Positions 9,937 to 19,470 of a stretch of 25,306 nt of DNA are shown here, piece by piece. A program made the translations under genes and the position numbers. The notes beneath the pieces are model-generated. The model was not told the origin of the DNA, made no database searches, and saw only the letters and a list, made by a program, of their open reading frames with translations. Position 1 is the stretch's first letter; every line of letters begins with the position of its first letter. Source of the stretch: Hamiltosporidium magnivora (taxonomy: Eukaryota > Microsporidia > Dubosqiidae). The DNA lies in assembly GCA_004325065.1 (NCBI GenBank), contig PITI01000075.1:1-25306 (forward strand), read 5' to 3'.

Positions 9937-10692
9937 ATGCCTTCTATCACATTTTCTGAAGATGAAAAAATTCTTTTATTGAAATATTGTAGAATGCAAA
10001 TTATTAAAATATGTAGACAGTTCTCGTTACCATATACTGTACACAGTACTTCTTCACATTTTATAAGAAATATATTTTATAGATCCGATATTTCTGAATA
10101 TTCTATCGATAATCTTATAACTGCTGCTATATTTCTTGGATGTAAGTCTGAAGATATAAATATTGAACTTTCTTTACTTTTAAAAAATAATGTTGGATTA
10201 AATGAGTCACTTATATTTCAATATGAACTATTACTTGCACAGTACAGTGATTATAGATTTAGTGTGTCTTGTCCATATCTTCGTATGCTCGGATGTATAA
10301 TTTTATTGCAAGAAAAAGACAGAGTCGTAGTCAAAAGAGGACAAATTGATATAAATAATGTTTCTATAATTAATACAGAAATTAAAAATATAGAAAATAA
10401 GTCTTTTGATTACGAAGATGTCTTAAAAAATATTTTTTTTATTGAAGACATAAATATTTTCTGGAGAAAATCTGTTATAAATTTGGATAAAATAATTATT
10501 ATGAGTGGATTTGAAAAAATAACAGCAACTGAATTAGCCTTGTCTTCTTTAGATTTACCTGTTAAATATTTACATTCTCTTTTGGAAAAAACAGATACCA
10601 AAAGGATTGAAGAGATAAGAAACAGTTATTTACAACTGAATATACCCGACAGTAATGTCATATCACTTTTAAAAAATAAAATAAGAAAATAA
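9937..10692 (+). CDS. CCL1: Cyclin H-like subunit of TFIIH/CAK (251 aa)
   Basis: Cyclin H (yeast Ccl1) activates the kinase CDK7/Kin28, which phosphorylates the RNA polymerase II tail within TFIIH. The first cyclin box aligns by eye from FSEDEKILLLKYCRMQI (6-22) through FIRNIFYRSDISEYSI (42-57) and AAIFLGCKSEDINIEL (63-78). The diagnostic stretch is YELLLAQYSDYRFSVSCPYL (96-115), which mirrors YELLLIQQLNFHLIVHNPY of animal cyclin H. The second box is more diverged; ITATELALSSL (about 195-205) corresponds to its conserved helix. At 251 residues it is shorter than the roughly 320-390 of animal and yeast proteins, lacking long tails, as is usual in reduced genomes. The start is set by the upstream TACCC. 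Another C-type cyclin is the main alternative; the YELLL…NPY-like block argues for H. Confidence 0.8.
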   Translation: MPSITFSEDEKILLLKYCRMQIIKICRQFSLPYTVHSTSSHFIRNIFYRSDISEYSIDNLITAAIFLGCKSEDINIELSLLLKNNVGLNESLIFQYELLLAQYSDYRFSVSCPYLRMLGCIILLQEKDRVVVKRGQIDINNVSIINTEIKNIENKSFDYEDVLKNIFFIEDINIFWRKSVINLDKIIIMSGFEKITATELALSSLDLPVKYLHSLLEKTDTKRIEEIRNSYLQLNIPDSNVISLLKNKIRK

Positions 10693-10822
10693 ATGTTCTT
10701 TATATATTTAAATCTTTATAAACTATTTAATACTTATTTTTCTCGTTTTTGCCTACTTTTGTACTTCTTCCTTCATCTGTAATAATTGGGTATTTATTTA
10801 TATGATTATTCTTCCTTATTAT

Positions 10823-11180
10823 TATAACTTAGATATTCTTACTTCTACATCTGTTATAAACTTTTGATTTGATAACAATTAGTTCCTTTTCTTGTTTTAC
10901 TTAAATATTCTTACTACTACATCTGCTTTAAACTTTTAATTCGATAACAATTATTTCCTTTTCTTGTTTTAACTTAAATATTCTAACTTCTACATCTGCT
11001 TTAAACTTTTAATTCGATAACAATTATTTCCTTTTCTTGTTTTAACTTAAATATTCTAACTTCTACATCTGCTTTAAACTTTTAATTCGATAACAATTAT
11101 TTCCTTTTCTTGTTTTAACTTAAATATTCTAACTTCTACATCTGCTTTAAACTTTTAATTTGATAACAATTATTTCCTTC
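10823..11180. repeat. 73-bp minisatellite, five copies
   Basis: The marker atctg(c/t)t recurs at 10849, 10921, 10994, 11067 and 11140, giving spacings of 72, 73, 73 and 73 bases. Units contain acttctacatctgctttaaa and gataacaattatttccttt. The three inner units are almost identical while the outer ones differ, as expected for unequal exchange. It begins about 130 bases after the cyclin H-like stop codon. Confidence 0.95.
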
Positions 11181-12779
11181 TTTTATTTTTGACTGTTTTG
11201 GTAGTTTCTTCTCGGTTATAAACTTTTTATTAAAAAAAAATAAATTCTTCTTTTGCCTATTTCATACATTTTGAAATCTTTAATCAAATTTATTTTTTAT
11301 AAATTTGAACAGAAAGTTAAAATTTGATTAAAAACTCAAATTATTCTAAACTTCTGACTTTTAAAAAAAATATTTCTGGTGACAAAATTATCTTAAATTT
11401 TAAAAAAAATATTTCGGAGACAAATTTAGCTTAAATTGTAAAAAAAAATAGTTTATTTTAACTCATAGTAGATTTAAAAGCTAAATATAGCAATATGTGT
11501 ATATTCTGATAAATTAATTCTTAGTTTTTATAAATGACTAAATTAGTTATTATAAATTATTTAGGCTTTTAATATAACCGTATGAATCTATCAATCTATT
11601 AATATAATTTTTACTGATTATAGGAATACTTGAAATGTCTCATTCTAAATGTATTTTTATTTTAAATTTATAAAGTATATTTGACTTTTTAAACGTATTT
11701 TCTAAATTGAATTCCTTTATTATCAAAATATCTTATCTGATTCATTGTATTATATAAGCTATTAAAATTTAATTCATTAATATAAGTTTAATAATATTTT
11801 GATAAGAATTAGAATATTCTATATTTTTAATAATAATTTTATTTTTATTGTTTCTATTCATTATAGAGATAAGTAGTGATCCTATATTTCATATATTAAA
11901 AATAAAATCAGAATTTATATTAAAACTTAATTTTCTTCTATTGAATATTTTTATTTTTGTAACTTTTTTTTAAACAACTAGATTGTTGTGATTCTTTGTC
12001 ATTTTTCGAGTCCTTCATATTTTATTTCTTTTTTCGTATCATTTATTTATGTTATTGATACTTTAATGCTGATTGGTATATCTTAATAAGTTATTGACTT
12101 CATATTAACTATTTGGATATAATGGTTGTCGTTTTTTGTTTCGATTCGTAAATATTATTTACATTTATAGTATTTTAATAGGAATCAATTTATTGTGATT
12201 TGATTTATTTAATGAAATTACAAGATATCTTTTATTTGTAGAATTACCAGAACCTAAATACAATATCTATTCATTATTCAGATATATTGATAGTTTAAAA
12301 TTTTATAAGAAAAAACGTTATATGTGTTTGAGACTAATAATTAAATATTTCTATGGTCTAATTTAGGTATAAGAATTGATTTATTGGGTAGATATATTAT
12401 GAGTAGGTGATTGCAGAATCCAAAAGAAATATAATTCATTTTAAGTATGTGGTAAGATTTAAATCTTAAAAATGAAAATACAATTAGAAATGAAAATTAC
12501 CTTTTATTATTTAAGCGCCATTTTATTAAATCGATAATTATTTTGTTAACAATTTTATTTGAATTAAATTATTGACTCATCGCGATTTTTTACTGTGGTC
12601 TTTTTAATCTCTTAAACATTATAAATATTAATACTTCTGATAATTTGAGTTTTACTTTTTCTGACAACGAAATAATCACTAAGTAATTCAGTTAGTACAA
12701 TTATGCTTATTAGTAATACATTTTTTTAATAAATCTCTTAGCTTAGAAAATTTTTAGAACACTTTACGACTTTAAAGTA
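11181..12779. other. Spacer without a supported gene
   Basis: No intact gene was found. A diverged duplication of about 45 bases (aaaaaaaatatttc…gacaaa) lies at 11360-11450. The rest has short stop-ridden frames on both strands. Weak LINE-like scraps occur but are not strong enough to call. Confidence 0.5.
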
Positions 12780-13800
12780 TTTTTCTGCATTTTTTGATAA
12801 ATTTAATTCAAATTGAGACAAACAGATTTCGTGTTGTTTTAAATCAATATAATTCTGTGATGTTTTATAGGATTGATTTATGTTGGCATGTGATCGTTTA
12901 TTTTTTTAAGGAATTTTAGTATAGTTTGATCTTATTTGTTTTAATAAAGATATAAGCTGTGGTTTATACGATTTTTGTTCAAAATAGTTCAATTTTTACA
13001 TAATAAACACCTTTCTATTCGAAAATAATAACAGAATGATTTAAACCTTTTGAAATATACTTTGTATTTTAAAATTCACCTTCTGCTCCAGATAGCTTAT
13101 CTAGTAAGAGGACTTTGTAAACCAGATATTTCCAACTAAAATAAGCTCAAATTTAAATAATAAAAATATTTCTTGCACATTTCTCTGATTGGCTTTTCTT
13201 GTATTTGATATGAAACTAGATAGAGAAGAATAATAGAAATGAATTATTGATGGAATTGTGTCGCAACAATAATATGATAGTATCAGAATGCGACAATTTA
13301 TCTTTCTAAATAAACCAAAAGACTCTCTAGTATGCAATTAAGATTGTAGTTTTTCAACTAATTATAAAATATATTTGATATCTTTAGAAAAATTAAATGT
13401 TGGATCTAAATACCGTTTATTTTATTTCTAATATTTATAAGAATTTTGACTATTGGAATGTGTAAAAATATATTCACAGCACATTTGTTTGTTGAACATT
13501 TAAGTATTGGTTTAAACATTTATTGTATTAAAAAATATTATCTGGTCTTTATCATATAATCTCGAATTATTCTTCCGTAAGAAACTTGTTGTAAATAACT
13601 AAAAGATGAGTTGTTGTATGCGAACTGATTAATAATCTAATAAAATTTTCTGATCATAAATTAGGATTTTAATTCAAAGAATTCTAAATAAGTCCTATTA
13701 TCATTTTCTTACCGTAATATTCTTTTTTGTATTCCATTGTTAACTTAAATGAAGATATATCATCAATTATACATCATATTTAAAGTTGAAATTTACATTA
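12780..13800 (-). pseudogene. Possible third remnant of the same LINE
   Basis: On the minus strand, pieces resembling the LINE occur in the expected order. They are an R-T-Y-L-E-F…KFY-IINQFAYN stretch near 13690-13615 (family pattern R…LC…LN..N…INEFA), TAYIFIKTNKI near 12960-12925 (family AAYCYIQDRNV), and DHMPT followed by KHH and N-TK-VC near 12895-12810 (family DHLAT…HDY…HNEVVRC). Spacing is imperfect and no piece is long, so this is tentative. A 78-codon minus frame at 13101-13337 lies inside it and is not a gene I recognise. Confidence 0.27.
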
Positions 13801-15132
13801 AATTGATTCAAAGGCTTACAAATTTTTTGAAATTTATTTGAATGCTAAGTGACAATTTTATTTGACAAAAAAACAGGTTTTTTTACTGAAAGATTTATAA
13901 AATTGAAAATATGATTTATAAATACAGAATTTTTTTATTTAAATATATTTTTATACAAAAAATTTGTGTGCATTTAATTCAAATATATCCAAATCTGGTT
14001 GATTATATAATAAAAAATATTTATAAAAAATTATTAAATAAATTACTTTTCTAATAAAAAAGAAAAAACTGATATTTAAGTCAAAATCTTTAACAAATTA
14101 TTTTTAACTCTTAATATTTTAAATTAAACATTTCTGTGCAGTTAATACAAAAACCAATTTAATACTTACAATAATTCATTAATTAAATATAAATCGCAAT
14201 AAATCAGCAGAATTCCATAAATTGTTATTTTTCCTTAATATTTGAGTTAAAAAAGAGGATTCAGAATCCAAAACGTATTCTTCAAGCAAATCAAAGACTT
14301 TATTCAAATTAATTCAATTACTCTATAGTAAAATTATAAATCTACATTAAATATTTTCATGTCAGTTGAATGTCAACAAGTTAAATGAATGTGGCTTAAT
14401 AAAAGTAAACGAAGCTTCTTGTAATTAATATGAATAAAAATTAAAAATTTAATTTCTTTAATGAAACATTTATTGTACAAAATATTTGGATAAATTCCAT
14501 ATTTAAAGAACTGAGTTTATATATTAACTAATATTTACGTAATTAAATACCTTTTTTATTCTGCTTTTTAGAAAAACGAGAAATATTTCTAAAAACCTAA
14601 TCAGTAAATATTTTTCAACGATAGAAATACATTTATTTACACACAAAAAGATAAAATATTTCTAAAGATTTCTTAAAAAGATATAAAAAAGGTTTTCTAA
14701 TTGTAGTTTTTCCTTTTTTATTTTCAAATAACGATTAATCTATCAAAAATATTTCAGCCAAGATAAAAATGTAATTAAATTCAAGATATGAGATCAAGAA
14801 ATATAAATTATTTTGATATTTATAATATTAAATACTGATGTATCAAAGTCTTTCTTATAAATTTCTATTGGAAATATAAATTATTTTCCTTATTTAACTA
14901 TAAATGGAGAAGTATTGGAATTGATTTTACTCTAGAAATGAAATGTAAAAATATAATTTGTCTTTCCTTATTTAAATTAATCGGAAGTGACAGAATAAAT
15001 GTCAAAAAAAGTATTAATCAAGATAAAATATATTGTAATCTTAATTAAATTATAAAAAATTTGTTATCTGGTAATTAATTAAACCTAAATACCCTAATTA
15101 ATAATATAAATATAATAAATGTTTGGACTCCT
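13801..15132. other. AT-rich spacer upstream of the small secreted-protein gene
   Basis: About 1.3 kb with no frame above 60 codons, no RNA gene and no clear repeat. ACCC occurs at 15091, 39 bases before the ATG at 15133, farther than the element sits in other genes here. Confidence 0.55.
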
Positions 15133-15561
15133 ATGTTATTTAACATAAAAACGTTTACACTGATTTTTAAATGTCTTTTAATAGCTTCTTCTCCATATAT
15201 AAAGACACCTTCTAATCAAATTCAAAATACTGATCACAATTATACAATGGAACAAATGTGCGACAAAATGAGCGATATAAAACTTCTTAGAAAACAGTAT
15301 CGAGAAAAAGGAAGAAACCTATTAAGACATAATATTACTTCCAAAGTACGAAGAAGATTAAATTTTAAACCGAAGGAAACAGCCGTAGACGTAATTGATG
15401 AAGAAAAATTAAAAATAAATTCCCAGAGAAAATTACCAATAAATTTTCAAAAAAGATTGCAACATATTATTGAAGAGAGAAAAAACAGAAAACAAAGTGA
15501 AATTTCAAACAATAGAGGTACAAACGAGAATAATGAAAGGAAACCAAAAACATTAAATTAA
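15133..15561 (+). CDS. Small basic protein with N-terminal signal peptide (142 aa), unknown function
   Basis: I do not recognise a family. The first about 25 residues (MLFNIKTFTLIFKCLLIASS…) form a typical signal peptide with a basic start and a hydrophobic core. The rest is hydrophilic and strongly basic: KLLRKQYREKGRNLLRHN (about 50-67), KVRRRLNFKPK (71-81, resembling a nuclear localisation signal), helical KLPINFQKRLQHIIEERKNRK (about 98-118) and an N/E/K-rich tail. One cysteine remains after the signal. The reading frame is convincing because it is the longest in several kb and has a structured composition, but there is no CCC element close to the start. A nine-codon frame from an ATG at 15119 overlaps the start. 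It may be a secreted spore or host-directed protein, by inference only. Confidence 0.6.
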   Translation: MLFNIKTFTLIFKCLLIASSPYIKTPSNQIQNTDHNYTMEQMCDKMSDIKLLRKQYREKGRNLLRHNITSKVRRRLNFKPKETAVDVIDEEKLKINSQRKLPINFQKRLQHIIEERKNRKQSEISNNRGTNENNERKPKTLN

Positions 15562-16793
15562 TTAAATTAATTAAATTTAATATATTTTTATTATTTTTTT
15601 GTCGTTTTTATTCCTTTCATCAAATTTATTTGCTTTTCAAAAAAATATTTTAAAATAAAATATTTATATCTTTTACAGTTGAGTACAGTAAAAACAAATT
15701 TATCACTTATGAAATGTACAATCTTTTACACCTTACACGACACTTAAAATAAATATTTCACTTATTTTTTTTTATTAAATTTAAATATTTTAAATAAAAT
15801 TGAATATTTTTTTTAATTTTAAGTTAAAAAAATAATTATTTTAATTTTTCGAATATTTCCCCACTTCTTTAACCACTTAACTCTTATCTTATAAATTTTA
15901 TAATTATTTTTAATATTCACCTAACAATAATCAAACTACTCTAACTAACTAACTAACTCCGCAGCGCTAAAACCTTTAATCAAACTACTTACACTTATTA
16001 ATTTACCATAGAATTAATTTCAATTAAGAAAAATTTTTAAATAAATTTTTATTGTAGTTTTATATGAGTAGAAAGAAAAATAAAAATATTTTTTACTTTA
16101 ATTGTAAATCCATTGAAATTTAATTTTAACTAAAAAAAAATTAAAATAAATTTAACTAACTTATAATAAAAAGACTTAATAAATGAATAGAAAATAAAGA
16201 TTTGTATTTAAAAAAAGGCTTCAGAAATGTATTTTAATAATTGAAACAAATTTACAAATCATAGATTTTTATTATAAAAAATTAACATAAAACACAAGAA
16301 TATAAATAAATATTTTAGTATTTCTTAAAAAAATAATTTTAAATTTTTTTCCTTTTTACTCGAATCTAAAAAAAAGGTGTGTGGTAGGAATGAAATATTT
16401 TTTATAATTTAAAAATTATTTTTTGGTTATTTATTTTAAGGGAAAACAAATTTTTATTTCTGTTAAAAGTACGAAAATCCTACTAAAGATTTACAAAAAA
16501 CAAAATATAATTTCAATTTTCCCATCTTAAAATATATTCAATTAAAAACCTCAAAAAGAGTTACTTTTACAAAAAAAAGTTATAATAATAAATTTTTTTA
16601 AAAATCTTTCAATTAAAAACCTCAAAATGTAAATCTTTTGCAAAAAAAAGTTATAATTATAAATTATTTAAAAAAAATCCAAGAAAATTTATTCTAATCA
16701 TTAAAATCTACTTTTTTAACAGTAAATTTTTATCGAAAAAATATAAAATTTAATTGGTTTGTATTTTCGGAATTCTCCTTAAATTTACATGAG
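15562..16793. other. AT-rich spacer with short repeats
   Basis: No gene. It holds a small (ctaa)n tract at 15938-15958 beside the locally GC-rich tccgcagcgct, and a diverged 71-base duplication with attaaaaacctcaaaa at 16541 and 16612. A tract of T/A bases follows the stop of the secreted-protein gene. Confidence 0.6.
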
Positions 16794-16799
16794 TACCCC
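16794..16799 (+). promoter_or_regulatory. TACCCC element upstream of the p47-like gene
   Basis: TACCCC lies 6 bases before the ATG at 16806, the closest of the three such elements in the window. Confidence 0.7.
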
Positions 16800-16805
16800 A
16801 TATTC

Positions 16806-17492
16806 ATGAACTCAGATTTTTATTTGGTACGAAAAGTACAAGAAGCTACAAACTGTACAAAAGAAGTGGCAGAAAAGGCATTATTGGAAAGTAAAAACGA
16901 TGCAGAAAAAGCCATAACTGCAATTAAAAAGAAGAAAGGTAATGATTTGTATGTAGGTGGATACAGAAGTGGACTGATGGTTGAAGGAGGCGACAAGAAA
17001 AAAATAAAGACAATTACTGTTTACAAGAATGGAATTCTGGTAGAAGACGTGTTTTACGACTACAAAAAGAAAGAAAATCGCGATCTTAAAAAAATGTTGG
17101 ATAATCGAGAATTTGACAGAAATATTTTAGGAGAGGATGGAGAAACAGCTGAGGTTGTTTTTAATGACAGAGAAAATGAGGAATATAAAGTTAAGGTTGA
17201 ACACTTTACAGGAACATCCCATACACTTTCTGGAAATAAAGAAAAAGAAATTGAATGTCCAGATTCTATCATTGTAGATGAAGACGGAGATGTTTTTTTT
17301 AAAGTTTTATTGTCTGGCAGAAGAATTAAAATTCAAATTAGTTCTAAAAAAACAGTCAATGATTTTATTATTTATATGAAGAAATACACTGAAAAAGAAT
17401 ATGAATTATACGATAGTGAAACATTAGTTGAAAGAAAATCCGAAATATCTTCTGTAAAAAATTCTTTGGTTACTATGAAGTTAAAAAAATAA
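16806..17492 (+). CDS. SHP1: p47/Shp1-like Cdc48 (p97) cofactor, UBA-SEP-UBX (228 aa)
   Basis: Proteins of this type bind the AAA-ATPase Cdc48/p97 and ubiquitinated substrates in membrane fusion and proteasomal turnover. The order is as in p47. First is a UBA-like helix bundle (about 5-43; VRKVQEATNCTKEVAEKALL, NDAEKAI). Next is a short basic linker with LYVGGYRSGL (48-57). A SEP domain (about 68-140) follows: TITVYKNGILVEDVFYDY, DLKKMLDNREFDRNI, then FTGTSHTLSG, which mirrors FTGEGQKLGS of p47. A C-terminal ubiquitin-like UBX fold (about 164-228) ends the protein. The UBX loop that normally carries FPR and docks into Cdc48 reads YDSETL, so that contact looks lost or altered. At 228 residues it is much shorter than p47 (about 370), mainly through shorter linkers. 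The start is fixed by TACCCC just upstream. Confidence 0.88.
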   Translation: MNSDFYLVRKVQEATNCTKEVAEKALLESKNDAEKAITAIKKKKGNDLYVGGYRSGLMVEGGDKKKIKTITVYKNGILVEDVFYDYKKKENRDLKKMLDNREFDRNILGEDGETAEVVFNDRENEEYKVKVEHFTGTSHTLSGNKEKEIECPDSIIVDEDGDVFFKVLLSGRRIKIQISSKKTVNDFIIYMKKYTEKEYELYDSETLVERKSEISSVKNSLVTMKLKK

Positions 17493-17817
17493 AATTGATT
17501 TACATTTTAAGAACTTTGATATAAATTTGTATTTCTCGTATATATTTTACATAAATTTGTTTGAATTTATTTAAACATTGATGTAAATTTGAATTCTTTT
17601 TTATTTATTTTATATAAATTTCATATGAGTTTGTATTTTTTTTATGTATTGATATAAATTTGCTGAATTTTTATTTATTTCATATAAATTTGTGACAAAA
17701 AATCAATTTTTTATTGCTTTTTACTTAATAAATACAAAATTTTCTTTTATTTGTCAATAGTTCTAATAATTTTTTAGTAATTAAATTTTTTTTTATCCTT
17801 CCTTAATTTATTTAAAA
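17493..17817. other. 3' flank of the p47-like gene with degenerate repeats
   Basis: Several imperfect copies of atataaatttg spaced about 45-65 bases apart fill 17518-17695, in T-rich sequence. No gene. Confidence 0.55.
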
Positions 17818-18290
17818 AAAAGAAACAGAAATTTGCATTAAAGTTCTATAATGCTAGAAGAATGAGTTATAATTGTTAGCAATTCTTCTAATTTGCTTAA
17901 ACAAGCGAGTATCAAGTATGTAACCAAGCAGTCTTCTGTTATATCCAGGATAAAAATGTATTTTGTTGTATTCAAGGAAAGTGAAACATCATGAAAACTC
18001 TAAAAAATTCTTTAGGCCTTTGGCAACTAAAAATGAAAAAATATACAGACATGAGTATATTAGACTCATAATATGGTTGTTCAATGTATATTACTGATTT
18101 ATAATGAGTATAATTCCCAAATATTTAAACCTCATTTAAATTCTAAAATTCGTAAATTCTTGAATGTGAGATTATGTGAAATAAAAAGGAATACCAGATT
18201 AAAAACTGATGTCAAAATTCGGAATAAAAATTCATTATATTCATTTTACACAAATAATTATAAACGCATATTCAAACAGTAGAGGCCACG
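17818..18290 (+). pseudogene. Decayed R2/R4-like LINE ORF, copy 2 (CCHC and REL region)
   Basis: On the plus strand the same protein region as in 4070-5200 can be read. It starts with KKQKFALKFYNARRMSYN (17818 on), then QAVFCYIQDKNVFCC at about 17925-17969. After a frameshift come HHENSKKFF-PLATKNEKIYRHEYIRL (about 17985-18060), where LAT and H-x-Y match GHLAT and HDYTR of the other copy. A 69-codon frame (18073-18282) gives VVQCILLIYNEYN, then EIKRNTRLKTDVKIRN, equivalent to VVRCIHLLLCNKY and EIRVDTRIKTDTKI of the family. Stops and a frameshift show it is dead. The two knuckle cysteines and the PD of the nuclease are lost (NSLYSF at the PDIF position). Orientation is opposite to copy 1. Confidence 0.78.
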
Positions 18291-19262
18291 CTAACAGATA
18301 TTTTATTTGGATTTTAACAAAAAAAACTTAGAAATATAACTTTTCACTGATTTGTATATCTTGTATTGAAATAATCCTTTATTTTATAACTTTGGATTTC
18401 ATTTTTTTTAAATATCACAGTATTTGATTTAAAAACCTATATTAATAATCAAATAGAGGCATATATTCAGTCTATAGTACTTTAGAGACACTTTCTACAT
18501 CATCTAAAATCAGAAAAGAAACAAATTATGATTTCTTAACATATATTTTAGAATGTGATTAAAAACTCACAAATCAAGTGAGAATAAGAATATTTAAAAG
18601 TAGAATCTATAATATCCGAAAGATTCAATTAAATATTTAGAGACTTAAGTATGAACATGATTTGAAACAATAAGAAGTATCAAAATAAAATTATGTAAAT
18701 ATTTAAAATAGAAGAATAAGGAATATCATTATCCAAATATCTAGAAATACTAATTCTATAATTAATAAAATAATTTATTCTTACCAACAACCTACTTCCA
18801 TACTAATAAAAGGCTTACAAACCGTTATAATTTAAATAAAAAAATAATTTACTCTTCAATAGAAACCTATTTTTACAGTTATTAGAAATTTATTAACCCT
18901 ATAATTAACTAAAAATATTTTTCTTCTTTAGTAATACTCTACTTCTACAATTATAAAATATTTTATAAAAAAACAAAATAAATTAAAAATTATAAAATTA
19001 ACTATAACTTCTTTTTTATTACATTTACATTTTTAAGAAACTTAAAATTTTAAGTTTTTACTTTGTAATGATTTTTCTGTATTTCTATTTGTTGATTAAC
19101 TTTGTAAAATATTCTATCGTTTATTTTCTATATAAAATTATGCACAATCATATTATTTTTTTAAGATAATTATTTATCTACTTCTTTGTATATCATTAGC
19201 AAACAACTTGTTTTTTTTTATGAAACCTTTCTATTAAAAAAGATGTAAATCTATTGAGGAAT
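18291..19262. other. Spacer between LINE copy 2 and the giant-protein gene
   Basis: The first about 300 bases may continue the LINE copy (more mixed composition up to about 18620) but no motif is readable. The rest is AT-rich without gene or RNA signature. Confidence 0.5.
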
Positions 19263-19470
19263 ATTTCTATAAAACGTAGAATTCAAATTTATTTCTAATT
19301 TCTAATAAAATAAACTTAAAAATCTATTTCCAACACTTTTCAAATAATCTAAATTATTTCTATAAAACGTAGAATTCAAATTTATTTCTAATTTCTAATA
19401 AAATAAACTTAAAAATCTATTTCCAACACTTTTCAAATAATCTAACTTATTTCTATAAAACGTAGAATTT
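19263..19470 (-). repeat. 93-bp tandem duplication across the 3' end of the giant gene
   Basis: Units start with atttctataaaacgtagaa at 19263, 19356 and 19449, exactly 93 bases apart. The first two are full and nearly identical; the third shares only about 20 bases because it runs into unique coding sequence. The unit holds the last codons, the TAG stop (19395-19397) and the first 3' flank of the gene. As 93 is 31 codons, the duplicate repeats NSTFYRN…YLKSVGNRFLSLFY-stop in the same frame after the real stop. Confidence 0.93.

Noticed and set aside
10410..10601. 63-codon antisense frame in the cyclin gene
   Set aside because: Shadow of the plus-strand coding sequence.
10823..11180. CRISPR-like array
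   Set aside because: The 73-bp units are contiguous without variable spacers, in a eukaryotic setting; it is a minisatellite.
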